The notes: generated by a model not told the origin, from the letters alone. A stretch of 64,000 nucleotides of DNA from Astropecten irregularis (GCA_963971285.1 OZ020250.1:20364783-20428782); one strand, 5' to 3'. Positions 24,403 through 37,019 are shown, numbered from the stretch's first letter. Program-made: numbers and translations.

Positions 24403-24469
24403 CAGTACAGTACACAACAGCAACCAGAGCCATCAGCATCAGGAGAACTACACAAACATTTGTCCCCAT
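24403..24469 (-). CDS. Candidate first coding exon with signal peptide (unrecognised gene B)
   Basis: ATG in context CAACAAAATGGGG begins 22 codons: a short polar start, then an uninterrupted hydrophobic run (VCVVLLMLMALVAVVY) and CT, followed by a strong donor G/GTAAGTAC in phase 1. A phase-1 intron right after a signal peptide is common in secreted and receptor genes. No transcript evidence; function unknown. Confidence 0.45.
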
Positions 24470-25717
24470 TTTGTTGGAGTGTTGAAGAACAATGTCTTCC
24501 TGCCTTCTTCGCGTCAAGAAAAAACACCAAAACGAAACACCGGCAAACCGAGTCAATATTATTGTCTATAGGCCGCGGTGACGAGGACCCCGAACTCGGT
24601 GTATAGTGGTTTTTACTTGTGGGCTGTCAAGCTATAAGATGTGTCAGCCGGGCGGGGAGGAAAAACTCAAAAATCGACCGAAGCTGGAAGGTGTACCAAT
24701 ATCGACTCGTAAAAAGGCCGGATGCGCCCAAACAGAGGTGCTTCTATACCTGTCAGTGGTATACCGTACGTGCGACTGTTTCTGAGCGTGTTGAAGCAGA
24801 TGTGTTCCGTCCCACGCTAAACACGACTGGCCTCTCTCTCTGTCTGTTCTCTCAATAAGAAGAAGGAGATGAAAAAAAAAACGAGTCTGAGGCGTGAAAA
24901 TTACGTCGTGCGACCACGAGACGATCAGATGATGCTGTACTCGTTCTAGGGCCGTCTAAACCGCTCTGTGATCATGAAGCCAGAAAAGTTTCGTCGTTGC
25001 GAGGTTTCACGTATAAAACACACGCACATACAAAATGAGGATTGAGATGTTGTACTAATTGCTGGATAGCGTGTATGCACTTGTTTCTTTTCGTTTGACA
25101 ATATCAGCACTGCTTCTCACAGATATATTGGGAGCTCGGAGCGAATACAGAGCCCTTTATAACATAGTACGCTGGGCTCCTCGGAAGCAGTGAGCCATTG
25201 GTTAATGCTAACTCATTAAAGACCACCCCTCCAACTACAGTGGGTTGGGTAAAAGCTACACGCAGGTGGAAATAGAGAAGAAAAAAAAAACCTTGATAAA
25301 ATATCGATATTTTTTAATCCCGCGTTTCGCAAAAGGAAAATTTAATATTCATTGCGTCTTTATTAATTTGTATAATCTAATTTTCATTGAAGACTTGAAG
25401 CTGTTTTTGTCATGCACAATGCTCATACAAATCGGTATTATTTTACAAAAGGAAATTATTGTCTTGTCAAGTTCTTTTGATTCATTTGATGTGATGATGA
25501 AATCAGATTGGTTGCCATGGTAACTAGGGTTTGTGCGTGCGATGCTCGTATGCCAGGTGTATAAAATAATCAAGCATTATTTGGTGATTATAACTGAAGT
25601 TATTAAAATGTATATGTTCTCAAAAAATTAACCACTGTGATTGTGCCATGTATGATGAACGATACAAGTACAAAGCAATTGAACATTTTAAGAGCCTTTT
25701 TTAAGTTATGACATAAT
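24470..25717. other. Upstream of gene B candidate, no other feature
   Basis: If the exon at 24403 is a true first exon, the promoter would lie here. No TATA box or initiator stands out. The GC content is higher than average between 24560 and 25000. Confidence 0.35.
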
Positions 25718-25850
25718 GGGTCGATTTCACCAAACTCATCGTAATTTAATACCAATCGTAAGACTTATTGCAGCCCCACGTAGAAGCCATATGATACGAT
25801 GGGTTATCCTTCGTAACTCGAGTTACGATTGATCGTAAGGCTTCAACCCC
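25718..25850. mobile_element. F8 MITE, copy 1
   Basis: Start GGGTCGATTTCACCAAACTC, end GATCGTAAGGCTTCAACCCC; centre CGTAACTCGAGTTACGATTG is palindromic. Confidence 0.7.
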
Positions 25851-26260
25851 TTGTCTGTGAACTAGAAACATGCTGTTTTCTTCCCAAACCCTAATCTTTA
25901 TTCTTTGAGTGATCTATATCTAAAACCTTCATGTAGCTTTGTGAATAAATCTTTAAATCTTTAGAAATATCGATCGTAGGCCTACATCTTATAAATAATT
26001 ATAAAGTTGTTTTGATTTACCGTCCGGCGCCAAAGTGATATTTAAATCAGATTTAGACGTTCCCTGACGCGTATGGGATTTCAAGAATGGCTGATTAACT
26101 TTTAATGAATATGTTATTGATCCGAGTCTGTTACATCATTAACACCTTTGACATGTGGTTGTCATTTTTAACACCCAGCACACAAAGCCGTTTCACACTT
26201 TTGCGAAATGAAAATCAGATGCCTTTCAAAATTGGAGAATGAATGAATCGTCAACATTCT

Positions 26261-26507
26261 GGGGTCAATTTCACTGTTTTGCTTATAGCACAAACATTTG
26301 CTAACCATAAAAATGTCTGTCTTAATGAAAACAGGATTAACAACCAAATTGTCATGCGTCGTGTATCACTTATGATTGTTCTTTGGCTGTTGTCCTTTTT
26401 TAAATGAATATAAAATGGATTTTTTAAATGGTGGTTTATTTTATTGATCAAGACCTTTTTGTGCTAAGCATTTTTTTTGGTGCTTAGCAGTTACATGAAA
26501 TTGGCCC
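26261..26507. mobile_element. F5 MITE, copy 2
   Basis: GGGGTCAATTTCAC start, TGAAATTGGCCC end; inner TAGCACAAACATTTGCTAAC and GTCTTAATGAAAACAGGATT shared with the copies at 45369 and 62545. Confidence 0.75.
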
Positions 26508-26821
26508 TGAACCAATAGACATCGCGGTCAAGCCAAGTCTGAAAGCCGATTTGAGAGGATGAGAAATCCATATGAGTATACATCTGTCATGGGGAGTATA
26601 CAGGCTTTAGAAATTGGGGTACATTAGCGTGGGCATATGCCACGTCACTACAGTGTGCCCACAAATCAATTCAGTGGGGGGGGGCAGATAAGGGGCAATA
26701 TTTTGGAGAGTATGGGGGCGTGTGTGGGTGCACCGGAAGATGAGTTTAAGGCAGAGGAGGAGGTTGGTACGTAGAGGCAAAATCGAAGTCAATATTTAAT
26801 GGGAAAGAAACAAATTCTTAC

Positions 26822-26917
26822 AAGTATACGTTTTGCTGGAACATCGTTATTAATCGAAGTCTCTCTGATTCTAGATCATGACAGGTGCATCCGTTGAGGG
26901 CGCTAGATAATTCCCTG
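26822..26917 (-). CDS. Candidate exon, gene C (5)
   Basis: Strong acceptor (CTGTTTTCACACCTCGCATAG), donor TATACTT/GTAAGA. Frame reads RELSSALNGCTCHDLESERL. It enters in phase 2, so it does not join the exon at 27498 directly. Confidence 0.33.
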
Positions 26918-27265
26918 CTATGCGAGGTGTGAAAACAGACAGCTGAATGCAATGAATATATTTGTGTAGGCCTATATGCAGTTTTAATTACTTGGATTTT
27001 CTGGCGTCGCAGAAAAAAACAGGAAGCCAGTCTTGAAACAAAATACATGTCTCTGTGTCGTGCTTCACGACGACGGTCAGAGCTAACGACTCGAAACATC
27101 GAGACTAGTATGTTAAACTAGCAATCAAAGTAGTGGTTGAAAGAAATGGTTCATTGATAAAATGGCTCAAGGATTGTGTATATTTCATTAGCAGAAGAAG
27201 CTTTAGGTAGTAGGATCTGTTGGTACAAGTATAATTTACTATTAGGGACACACCACCAACATAGG

Positions 27266-27358
27266 GCTGGATTGCTCAGTTGGTAAGAGCGCCGGTACAG
27301 TGTTCCGGAGGTCGCTGGATCGAATCCCGCTCCAGTCAATTGTTCTTTGTTCACTTTT
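27266..27358 (+). mobile_element. Short tRNA-like repeat, copy 1
   Basis: GGCTGGATTGCTCAGTTGGT AAGAGCGCC, then GGATCGAATCCCGC and a tail CTTTGTTCACTTTTCAATGA. Acceptor, D and T arms fold, but the anticodon loop lacks U33, so it is not a working tRNA. Confidence 0.65.
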
Positions 27359-27497
27359 CAATGACTTGAAATTAAACCAGCCAGTTTCCCTTGTGGTTAT
27401 TGGATGACTTGAGCATTTTGTATATATGAGATAACCAGATCTGCACTGTATAATTATGCAGCAGTGTGTGCGTGAAAAAAATATATCTTCGACTTAC

Positions 27498-27605
27498 CCT
27501 TGAGACACGATTACTAGTAGACAGTCCCATTGTAATTGCTTCCAGATTTCCGACTGTTAAATTCTTTGCGTCAGTTCCACAAAATCCTCCGGAACGTGAC
27601 GTAAT
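27498..27605 (-). CDS. Candidate exon, gene C (4)
   Basis: Acceptor TTATTTTCTGTACTAG, donor AAGG/GTAAGT; 36 codons, phase 0 both sides, other two frames closed. Reads SGGFCGTDAKNLTVGNLEA, with an NLT glycosylation site. Possibly the same gene as the 36-kb exons, but at least one linking exon would be missing because the phases do not join directly. Confidence 0.38.
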
Positions 27606-27708
27606 CTAGTACAGAAAATAATCAGGGAAAAACTGCTTAGTTCTTGAAAAGGAAACTGGAAGTTGTCATTGTATCTCAAACAGGAATAACACCATGAGGC
27701 TGGCCAGT

Positions 27709-27840
27709 GGTCGATTTCACGAAGCCCTACGATCGATCGTAACTCGAGTTACAAAGGATAACCCATCGTATCCTACGTATTCAACGCATCATACGTCCTA
27801 CAATATAGTAAGTTAAGATGAGTTTGGTGAAATCCACCCC
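27709..27840. mobile_element. F8 MITE, copy 2
   Basis: TGGTCGATTTCACGAAGCCC to GAGTTTGGTGAAATCCACCC; shares GATCGTAACTCGAGTTAC. Confidence 0.78.
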
Positions 27841-27842
27841 TG

Positions 27843-28035
27843 TTATCCTTTGAAAGTGAACATTAGGGCGACCATCGCACTTTAGGGCGATATTTCGGGG
27901 TCGTCTTGATGTTTTAGCTACCTTTATAAGACATTTTTCACTGTCCAAATGTTTTAAGAAGACAGGGAATGCTCTGAATATGAACATATGTCCATTTCAA
28001 GTTCATTGGTTTGGAGGATGTTTAACGTTATTGTG
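27843..28035 (-). mobile_element. F2-related fragment
   Basis: Reversed; contains TTCATTGGTTTGGAGGATGT and a tract of GGGCGA units where F2 has the GTCTCC tract. A diverged subtype. Confidence 0.55.
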
Positions 28036-28605
28036 CAAACCCTATCGAATTATCACGGAAAAGGTATTAAGCTATATTATAGCTATGGCAATTCCATGAC
28101 TATCCTTGCTTTTCTGTTTTCTTTCTTGAATCAATATTTATATAATTGTACATTGTTGCCCATGAACTTACATATGAAATATTTTACAAATATAGAAATA
28201 TCACTTTAGACATGGCTATTTTTGAGACGATTTTTATCACAGTCACTGCTCTGGGCTTGCTGATGACAGTGCACAAATTAACAAGTTTGAGCTCAGCTAT
28301 AACCTATGTCGATAGTAATTGCATTATAGTAAGACGTGTTATTGCTGTACACCTTATTCCCTAAAGGCTTGGATTCTCTCATGTTTATATAGGAAATGGA
28401 CACAAAAATAGTCATTCGCTTCAGCAATATCCGAATTAGTTTTTACACATCTTCATGTAAGATTCAACTTGTAACATGTTCCCAAACTAAACTTCGTTAT
28501 TTGTTTCGTTCGTAAATCTGTTGTACTGTGGCTAATTCGCACTGATATAATATAGAAGGTCGCCTTAACGTCCAAGCTTCCTTTTAAAGACACTTTCCAA
28601 CAGTA

Positions 28606-28720
28606 CAGTAGACAGAGAATGTTCAATATGAACATATGTCAATTTCAAGTTCATTGGTTTGGAGGATGTTTCGAAATAGGCAAGTAATTTTGTGCACGAC
28701 CCTATGGAAAGTCACCATAT
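28606..28720 (-). mobile_element. F2 fragment
   Basis: Reversed; TTCATTGGTTTGGAGGATGT and TTGTGCACGACCCTATGGAA match the left half of F2. Confidence 0.6.
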
Positions 28721-28782
28721 AACGCAATCAGAAAATCATATAAGGATACTTGACTGATTTCTGATTATAATGTGGAATGGAA

Positions 28783-28908
28783 TACAAGTAATAAATTGCT
28801 GCGAACTGCAGCTCATCAGTCAAAATAATGACGTGAAATTTATCAAATGTTTGGAGTTAGGAGGGCCTGGCGCGTTTCGATCCTAGCAGGATCTTTATCG
28901 AAGGCTTA
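28783..28908 (+). mobile_element. F6 MITE, copy 2 (truncated)
   Basis: ACAAGTAATAAATTGCTGCG, AAATAATGACGTGAAATTTA and CGTTTCGATCCTAGCAGGATC; the second arm is missing. Confidence 0.7.
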
Positions 28909-29775
28909 ATGACACGAGGACAAGAACGTGCAAGTAATTGAAGATACACATAAATGGATGAGAGGATCAGGACAAAAGGGGTGCATGGGGTAGGGAGGGA
29001 GGTTGGGTAAGTGTGGTCAGACAATGTGGAATTAAATAAATAGGAATCCTGACAAGATAATGTTGTCAATGTATACATAACATAGCGATAATTTTTAAAA
29101 ACTTTAGACAGAATTTTTTTGAAATCAATGCGGGCAAAAATCTGTGTATGCAATCTGTGTACTGTATTAGTCATACATAGGCCTATACATTAGCTGCCAA
29201 CCTATCTTAAAGGAAATTATGAATACTTCTACTAAAAAAAAGAACCACAGAGCAAACTATACATAGGAATACATGTGTATTTCCAAGCCAAAAATCAGAA
29301 TCTGTTGTCAAGAGCTTGTAAATAGTGATACATTTTTACACACACAAAATTGTCGGTCGAAAATTGATCGACCGAGAATTCTGAAATATCAATTGTAATT
29401 TTCCACACAAAATATTTTTAAAAAGGACAAATTAACACACGCGTGATTTGACCAAAGTGGGCCTCTATGATTTTCCAAACCAGCACACACAACGCGAACT
29501 CTATACGTGGTCATTCGGGTTCAGGCAATCGTGTACATTTTTCTATACGTCGTTTACCTTTTAAACACCGTATTGTCAACCATGAATAAAGAGAGCAGTA
29601 TATTGATTAGTGGCTGTTTATATGGGTCAGTTTGGACAATTTGTACCATCTAGTCATCTCTGTTTCTATATTTGTTTTCCATTTGTTCGGTCTTCATTCA
29701 TGTAACTCTAACAAACGGTGCCGAATCCAGGCAGGGCGCCCAGGAACTGTAACTGCTCGTTTAGATGACAGAAAT
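28909..29775. other. No supported feature
   Basis: Only a small perfect hairpin CGGTCGAAAATTGATCGACCG near 29353. Confidence 0.45.
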
Positions 29776-30133
29776 TTAAAGGTACAATACATGATTGGTA
29801 AAGGTCACAAACAGCACTCACACTATATCTGATCTATGAAATGATAAATCTGTGAAAATTTGAGCTCAATCGGACATCTGAGTCACGAGAAAATAGCGAA
29901 AAACCGACTCAATATTTCTTGTAAAACATAAAGAATGGTTTTGATCTTACCCCGCGATCAAAACTGTTTTCGGTCTTTGTTTGACTAATTTCGTGAAAAA
30001 TACACAATTTCAGACGGACATATTTTAATGGTATGTTTCTACAAGCACTATCTTCATATCCTGAAAGTTATACGTAAATCTGTGAACATTTCTGTTATGG
30101 GTATGTTATACCAATCCTGCACTGTACCTTTAA
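29776..30133 (-). mobile_element. M1 MITE, type B
   Basis: Reversed; TTAAAGGTACAATACATGAT to CCAATCCTGCACTGTACC, then TTTAA. Confidence 0.87.
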
Positions 30134-30446
30134 TTCATGCGACGATCGCCCAACGCCCTGGGATAATGATACAAAAACCAACCATGAAACTTATATACCC
30201 TAACCTTTTGCTATGTCTGGTTCATATCGACCACGAGTTTGCTCCTAATAAAGCCAAGCTGACACGTTTACGTCTGTCTTTAGTTCAAAACGTCAACCTT
30301 GGCAAATCTTGCACTTAATTTCTACAAACAGTTATACATTGTGTGCGGCTCTCCGTCGGTTTTCACAGAAATTGAATGTAGTGACTTCAAGATATTCCGA
30401 TTAAAACGTTAACACAAATTATATAACGCATTAGGGAAACAGTTAT

Positions 30447-30807
30447 TTAAAGGTATACTTCCATACTTTGGAAGTATACCAAACAGAAATGTTCAAAGAT
30501 TTACCTATAACTTACAGGGTTGAAGATGGTGATGGTAGAACATACCGTTAAAATGTTTCTGCCCGAAATGCTTTATTTATCCAGAAAAGTACAACCAATG
30601 ACCAAAAACGTTTTGATCTCTGGGTGAGATCAAAACACCTGTGAATAGATTTGAAAATACCGTGAGCGTTTTTCACTGATTTCTCAAAAAGTGGGAACTG
30701 TGTGGGACTGAACATTTCACAGATGACTGATACTGTATCTTCCTTAATATTTGTACCAATGAATTTGTATTTCTTTGACGAAAACCAAAGTATGACGTTA
30801 CCTTTAA
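30447..30807 (+). mobile_element. M1 MITE, type A
   Basis: The left end has an extra local inverted repeat (GGTATACTTCCATACTTTGG then AAGTATACC). Right end CCAAAGTATGACGTTACC. Confidence 0.85.
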
Positions 30808-31297
30808 ATGGAAAATGCCCAAATTTTCCATGCATTAGGGCTGACACGCGACCACATTACAAAACACTATACTGATTGTTCTAACACTCTGATTTAACAG
30901 CGCGGGTAAAACTGATGAATTGTACCCACAAACGTAACGCAATTAGCGCATGACATTTTCAAGTTGGCCAGACCTTCAAATTAGCAAAATGATTCAGTAA
31001 AATGTTTCATTGTCACTTTGTGAAATTAGATCGAGTTAGGTAAGGCCGATGCCTAATTCAATTTGGGCCCTTTTCTTTATATTAGGCAATCTACACCTAG
31101 TAATATCACTGTTGTGATAATGCAGTCAACTATAGGTGGCACTCTTGCAGTGTACGTGACAGCCTTTATGGTGATTTATACACGGCGGTGCTTAAGAATG
31201 AAGCTTGATTATTTACACTCTTCAAGGTTGTCACTCCAACGGAAATCAGTCACCAATATGATATGACATGACATCAGTGGAAAGTTCCAGATGTCTC

Positions 31298-31670
31298 TTA
31301 AAGGTAGTGTCATACTTTGGTAAGAAACCAAAGCAGAAATCTTCACAGATTTACCTATAAATTACAGGGTATGAAGATGGTGGTGGTAGAAACATACCGT
31401 TAAAATGTTTCCGTCTGAAATGGTGTATCTATCCAGAAATTAGTAAAATAACGACCGAAAATCTGTTTGATCTTTTAAAAGAACGAAAAATAAAAAAGAG
31501 AAGACTTCAGAAATACTATGGCCGTTTTTCACTGTTTTCTCAAAAAGTGGGCAGCGTATGGGACTGGGAATTTCACAGATGACTGTTACTGTATCTTTGT
31601 TGATATTTTTGCCCATGAATCTGAATTTCTTTGACAAACACCAAACCAAAGTATAAAAAATAACCTTCAA
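31298..31670 (+). mobile_element. M1 MITE, type A, decayed right tip
   Basis: Left TTAAAGGTAGTGTCATACTT; right ends CCAAAGTATAAAAAATAACC, so the last bases are degraded. Confidence 0.84.
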
Positions 31671-33042
31671 CTGACAAAGTTATCTCCAAATATGTCTTTC
31701 ATTTCAACAAATATAGAATAATAGTACCCGAACTGTCAAATACCGGCTGCCATTTTATACCATTGGTATCAAGAAATACTAAAACCGTATGACGTCACAA
31801 ACTGATGAAAGAAATATCTTCAAGTCTAATCCTGAAACAAAAAAATATATAATCAATGAAATCTGCTCTATTTATTTTGAAACAAAATATCAAATCACTC
31901 AACCAGTGATTCTCATGTCTGAATCAATCAAAGAGGTTTATATTAATTCAAAGAATTGGCATTCGAAATATTTAATATTCTGCTATTAAACGAACAAAAA
32001 AAAAGAAAACACGTTCTGAAGTCATGTGGGAAAGAAGATTGGAAGATTTCCTGGCAATGAAAACGTCATATATTTTTCATTTTGTCCCATGACAGCTAAA
32101 ACGGGACCGGACGCGGGGCGACGACAGCGGAGAAAACCTCAATTATTTCATTAATCTGGCTATATCCACCGTGATTGCCGTAGACTAGCGGCTGCAATTA
32201 CGGGCTCTCGGGTCTAGCTCAGTCCGGCAAAGTAGATACGAGAATGGCCCAGTGAGCTAGAGTAGGCCTACTCCCCTGTGCAAATGTTGATTCCCAATCC
32301 CCTAAACACTGGCAAGTTATACAAGTACATTTCTGATTCTATTAATGGATTTTTATTCGCATATAAATACATGTACAGCCATGTTGTGATCATGAGTGAC
32401 CCGGCCTCCTTTTAACCCTGTTTAGGTTTCTTCTATACAGAATTCTGACATCATGTTGACGTCATGAAGTCAGCACGCATGCGTTATCGAGTAATTTGAT
32501 TACTTCGCTTAGGTTGGTTTTGTTTTCAAGGTTTCTGGACTATCAAGTAGCTTCCTGTGTATAAATTAGAGAGTGTGTAAGCGGACTTCAAGGCTTCAAA
32601 TGCTATAACCAAGCCTAATATTCATGGACGCGTCTAAGCGAAAGTTTTGCATTATTACACAGTGGTCGTAATGGTGTTATACGGTGATAGGATGGCTGAT
32701 ACAGCACCTGGTTATTCCTTGTGCCGATTTAACAGAGCGACAACCGAATCATACAGACCAGTTCTACCGCACAGAGAACGCAGAGTGTAAAACAGGGATC
32801 GAAAACACATGGTACACTGGTTACCAAGTCAACTCGTCAGGCAACAATACGACCAACTGAAAGTCGAAATATAAAAAAAAAATCCAAGAAAGGAATTATA
32901 AGGTTATTTTATAAAATACAAATACATAACTGGTATATGGAAACCCATCTCATAAATTTTAACGCCCGATTCTAAAAAAGAGGAAGACAACTTGAAATTG
33001 CGCCTACACTACACCAACAAATTCAAGGAGAGGGTTAGCAGA
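31671..33042. other. No supported feature
   Basis: Unassigned DNA between an M1 copy and a SINE. Confidence 0.45.
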
Positions 33043-33308
33043 GAGTCAGGTTGGCGTAGCGGTTCTTTCCTCGCCTTTCACCTCTGGCGGACCGGGTTCG
33101 AGTCCGGCTTGGTCCACAAGTGAATTGGGTTTTCAGTTCCTACCTGATTCTGTGGGTTTTACACATAATATTACTCTGGGGTTTTCCTCCCACCTCTTAA
33201 ACTGCATCTTCTTCTCATCATCTTTCCATACAAAAGTTTCATCAGGCTTTCAAGCTACAGTGCAAAGGCGCTTTTGAGGAATCCTTGGTTTCATAACAAT
33301 AATAATAG
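33043..33308 (+). mobile_element. tRNA-derived SINE, copy 1
   Basis: The head carries GTCAGGTTGGCGTAGCGGTT (A-box region) and GGGTTCGAGTCCGG (B box). The body has TTTTCCTCCCACCTC and TTTTGAGGAATCCTTGG; the end is an AATAATAAT run. Confidence 0.85.
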
Positions 33309-34558
33309 AGCGAGGTTTATATTCTGCACAAGAAATATTGCTGAATGATTCAGCGAAGGTACATGCTAGGCTTGGTCTAAATACTATAGACTTATTTATT
33401 GCTCAAAGGTGCCATCACTTGACCAAAAATGGGTCAACAAGTATCTTGTGTGTAAGCTCTACTCCCCAAATTGTACCTCCTTATTAATAACCTCTAAATA
33501 CAGTACTATGCATTGTTTACCCCTATATCCAACCTGCTGTATGCATTACTACATGCCTCAAGCGAAAGATTTTCCTAGAAGTATTTGCAGAGGAACATAA
33601 TAAAAGACACTGGCATCAGATTGCATCTCAGAGATACATGAGCAACAAAATCACCCACAGCGGAGGAAAGAACATCCCAGAAGATGCGAGAAGCCGCGTG
33701 TGATGTGCTACAATATAAAAAGGTCACCTGAGAATAGCACGCTAGGCCCAGAGACCAAACCATTAACAGAAGTAACTCATATATACGGACTCTATACCAT
33801 TTCACTAACTCAGTATAAGGCGGTCTGGAGGCGTTTTGCAAGGATGAGTCGATAAAACGCGTTTATGTTACCTTCGATACTACTATCTATTCATCATCGG
33901 CTTCATAATTCAGAGCAAAATTGATGCCAGAACATAAGAAGGGGCTTCTTCTGTTACTCGATAGCAGGAAATTCGTCATGACAAGAAATACCTCTGTCAA
34001 ATTAAGCTGAGGTGATATCAAGCAATTTGGTTAATTATGGTATATGGACAGCGATGGAATGGAAAGGTAACTCCGATAGTACGTACGTGTGGCATGCACG
34101 AGGGGTATTAAAGGAACAAGCTTACGGGGCATCGAGGGGTTGGTTGATGGGAGTCTGTGACTGACGGAGCAAATCAGACATGTTATGACAATTTACCTGC
34201 CGGACATGGGTTTACTGTTTCACGGGAAAAGAGAGACGAACTCTTGACATAATTTTGTGTAATATTTCGTCGCTTGGAGGTCTGGTGGAATTATATCTAA
34301 ATCAATTTACGGGGTGAACGGGAGGGTCTCGATATATAAATGACTCCATTTATGTTGTTATATTGAAATTGATTATAATCAGGGATGGCTCTACCATAGG
34401 TTTTACCTTAAAGGCCAATTGCATTATTGCAAGTAGACCGGTCGATGTACACGTGTATAGGCAATATGCAGTGTACCAATGTGCATTATACGTGTCTGGA
34501 ATAATGCACATTTTAATTGCGACTAATTTAAGCATTGTGAAACTGTTCTATACTGTTT
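33309..34558. other. No supported gene
   Basis: A minus-strand frame at 33600-33740 follows an acceptor-like CTATTCTCAG but has no good donor. Confidence 0.4.
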
Positions 34559-34884
34559 TTAAAGGTACAGTACATGATTGGTATTACATACCCGAAGAGA
34601 AATGTTCACAGATTTAAGTATAACTTTCAGGGTATGAAGATGGTGCTGGTAGAAACATACCGTTGAGATATTTCCGCCTGAAATTATGTATTTATCCAGA
34701 AATAGTAAAACAAAACACCAAAATCATTTTTGATCTTGGCAAAATCAAAAATCCTTCTTTCGCCATTTTCTCGGGACTCACAATGTCCGATTGAGCTCAA
34801 CTTTTCACATAATTTTACATACTGGATTACACAAAGTATGGGTGCCGTTCTCATACAATTACCAATCATGTAGTATACCTTTAA
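34559..34884 (+). mobile_element. M1 MITE, type B
   Basis: TTAAAGGTACAGTACATGAT to CCAATCATGTAGTATACC and TTTAA. Shorter by small internal deletions. Confidence 0.86.
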
Positions 34885-35301
34885 GTATAATTATTGAAAA
34901 TGCTCAAATTAAATGTTTTTTAATCTGATTCCTTCCGATTGTGAGCAGTTCTGGTTAAATAGTAATTGCCCAAAATATCCTGCTTTTCCGAGAAGTTTTG
35001 TTTCTTTGTTCCGGATTGCGAATGTGTGCCGTTTTCTAATCACCGTTTGACGTCATAATGCGCATGTCCAAATGGCCAAACTAGCAATTTCATAAGTCAT
35101 GTGTGCGCATGCGTCAATACTCGCACTAAATACAAAACAAATCATACGCATCACAGTATAAAGGCCTGAAAGGTACAATTGGTAAAAACAAGAACGTAAT
35201 CCTGACGTCACAGAGAGCAAAAAAAGGCCCACGGTGGCTTAGCACTAGTACAAAGTAAACAAATATCTCACAAGTGACGTCAGTCGCTTTCGATTGAGTT
35301 A

Positions 35302-35923
35302 TTAAAGGTAACTTCATACTTTGGTATTTGCCAAAGAAATGCAGATTCATGAGCAAAAATATTAAGAAAGATACAGTAACACTCACTAACAGTCATCTGT
35401 GAAATTTCCGGTCAAATACAATGCCCAATTTTTGAGAAAACACTGAAAACGGACCCGATATTATTATACTGAACTATTTTTTGGTCTTAAGTTTTACTCT
35501 TTTCTTGATAAATACAGCATTTCAGGCAGAATAATTTCAACGGTATGTTTCTACCATCACCATCTTTATACCCAGTAAGTTATAGGTTAACATTATTATT
35601 CTTATTTTTTATTTCTGTTAATGACACAAAGGATTCCTCAAAAGCGCCCTAGGCACTGTAGCTCGAAATCCTGCTGAAACCTTTTATGGAAAGATGATGA
35701 GAAGAAGATACAGTTTTAGAGGTGGGAGGAAAATCCAAGAGTAAAATTCTGGGTAAAACCCACAGAATCAGGTAGAGACTGAAAACCCAATCCACTTGTG
35801 GACCGAGCCAGACTTGAACCCGGTCCGCAGAGGTGAAAGGCGAGGAAAGAACCGCTACGCCAACCTGACTCACCAATAATGTGAAGATTTTGGTATGCTA
35901 CCAAAGTATGATACTACCTTTAA
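35302..35923 (-). mobile_element. M1 MITE, type A, split by a SINE
   Basis: Reversed; starts TTAAAGGTAACTTCATACTT, ends CTACCAAAGTATGATACTACC. The left half is interrupted at about 35590 by a full SINE in minus orientation, so the SINE is younger than this copy. Confidence 0.86.
35591..35872 (-). mobile_element. tRNA-derived SINE, copy 2, inside an M1 element
   Basis: Same element reversed: head GTCAGGTTGGCGTAGCGGTT at 35872, body AGGTGGGAGGAAAA, tail with ATTATTATTCTT at 35591. Confidence 0.85.
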
Positions 35924-35988
35924 CACTACTTGTGCTTTCAGACGATCTCAAGTAGATTTGAAGAAACACACACCTAGCGCACACTCAC

Positions 35989-36115
35989 CGACAACTGGCT
36001 TAATGCACGTGAAATTGTACCCTCCTGATTTGTTGGTTTGATCTACAAAAAAAGAGCGGTCTAGATTCAGCTGACACAATTCCACTTTCCTTGTTTCATC
36101 CACAACAAAAGAACC
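35989..36115 (-). CDS. Candidate exon, gene C (3)
   Basis: Acceptor TTAATTTAATAG, donor TTGTCG/GTGAGT; 42 codons plus one base, the only open frame. Contains VDETRKVELCQLNLDRSFF and GGYNFTCIKP, with two cysteines and NKS and NFT glycosylation sites, so an extracellular segment is likely. Family not recognised. Confidence 0.45.
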
Positions 36116-36198
36116 CTATTAAATTAAGAAATGGAAAAAAGTGTACATGTACACGATGGTCGTATAGTGTTTCCCAAAATAGAAAAGTCGCTTATTAC

Positions 36199-36297
36199 CT
36201 CGATGGCATGTAGCATTGGGTGTTGTTCAACGGTGTCAACAATGTCAAGATAAGGAGCTTGATGCCTAAATTCTTCAAGACAACCAGGTGCTGAGAG
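36199..36297 (-). CDS. Candidate exon, gene C (2)
   Basis: Acceptor CAAATCCTAG, donor ATCGAG/GTAATA; 33 codons in phase 0. Reads LSAPGCLEEFRHQAPYLDIV and ends HPMLHAIE. A second frame is also open. It joins the exon at 35989 in phase across an 83-bp intron. Confidence 0.4.
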
Positions 36298-36713
36298 CTA
36301 GGATTTGACGGCCCAGGACCTTAAATGTCATCAGGTATCCAAAAAGGTTACGCTGAGCACTTGGCATTTCCACCACAGGAGACCACAAATTATTATGAAA
36401 TCTATAAAAGGGGGAAGAGTCCACCTTTGTAAAAAGACAGTGCACCGAAACAAGGCATTGGGTTTAGCCATTTTTGAATTATGTCAAGAAAATCAGTTTC
36501 AATCATACGTCTTTGAATTGAGCGTACAACTCATGTTACATCTATCTACTTATAACATTTCATACAATTTTCTTCCTTGTCATGATCAATATTTAGCAGG
36601 TGAATGCTGCCAATAAGAATTAAGGGAAAAACAAATTGTATTGTTCTGACATCAAAATTATTATAAATGATAGATTCTACGTCTACATAATAGTCATACA
36701 ATAGTCGTTCAGT

Positions 36714-37019
36714 TTTTGCTAAAGAAATTCAGATTCATAGGCAAAACTATCAAGAAAGATACAGTAACAGTCATCAGTGAAAATTTCTGTCGCATACGGT
36801 GCCCACTTTTTTGAGAAAGCAGTGAAAAATGGCCTCAGTATTTCTTAAGTGTTTTCTCTTTTATTTTTGATCTTATCACTGGTTTTACTCTTTTCTGGAT
36901 AAATACAAGCAGAAACATGTTAACGGTATGTTTCTACCATCGCCATCTTTATACACTGTAAGTTATAGGTAAGTCTGTGACCTGTTTTGGTATGCTACCA
37001 AAGTATGATACTACATTAA
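36714..37019 (-). mobile_element. M1 MITE, type A, truncated
   Basis: The outer tip of the right half is missing (starts TGCTAAAGAAATTCAGATTC); the left end CTACCAAAGTATGATACTAC is intact. Confidence 0.8.

Noticed and set aside
27266-27342. Possible tRNA gene
   Set aside because: The anticodon loop lacks U33 and the same sequence recurs as a repeat with a fixed 3' tail.
33043-33115. Possible tRNA gene (B box GGTTCGAGTCC)
   Set aside because: It is the head of a SINE present three times with the same body.
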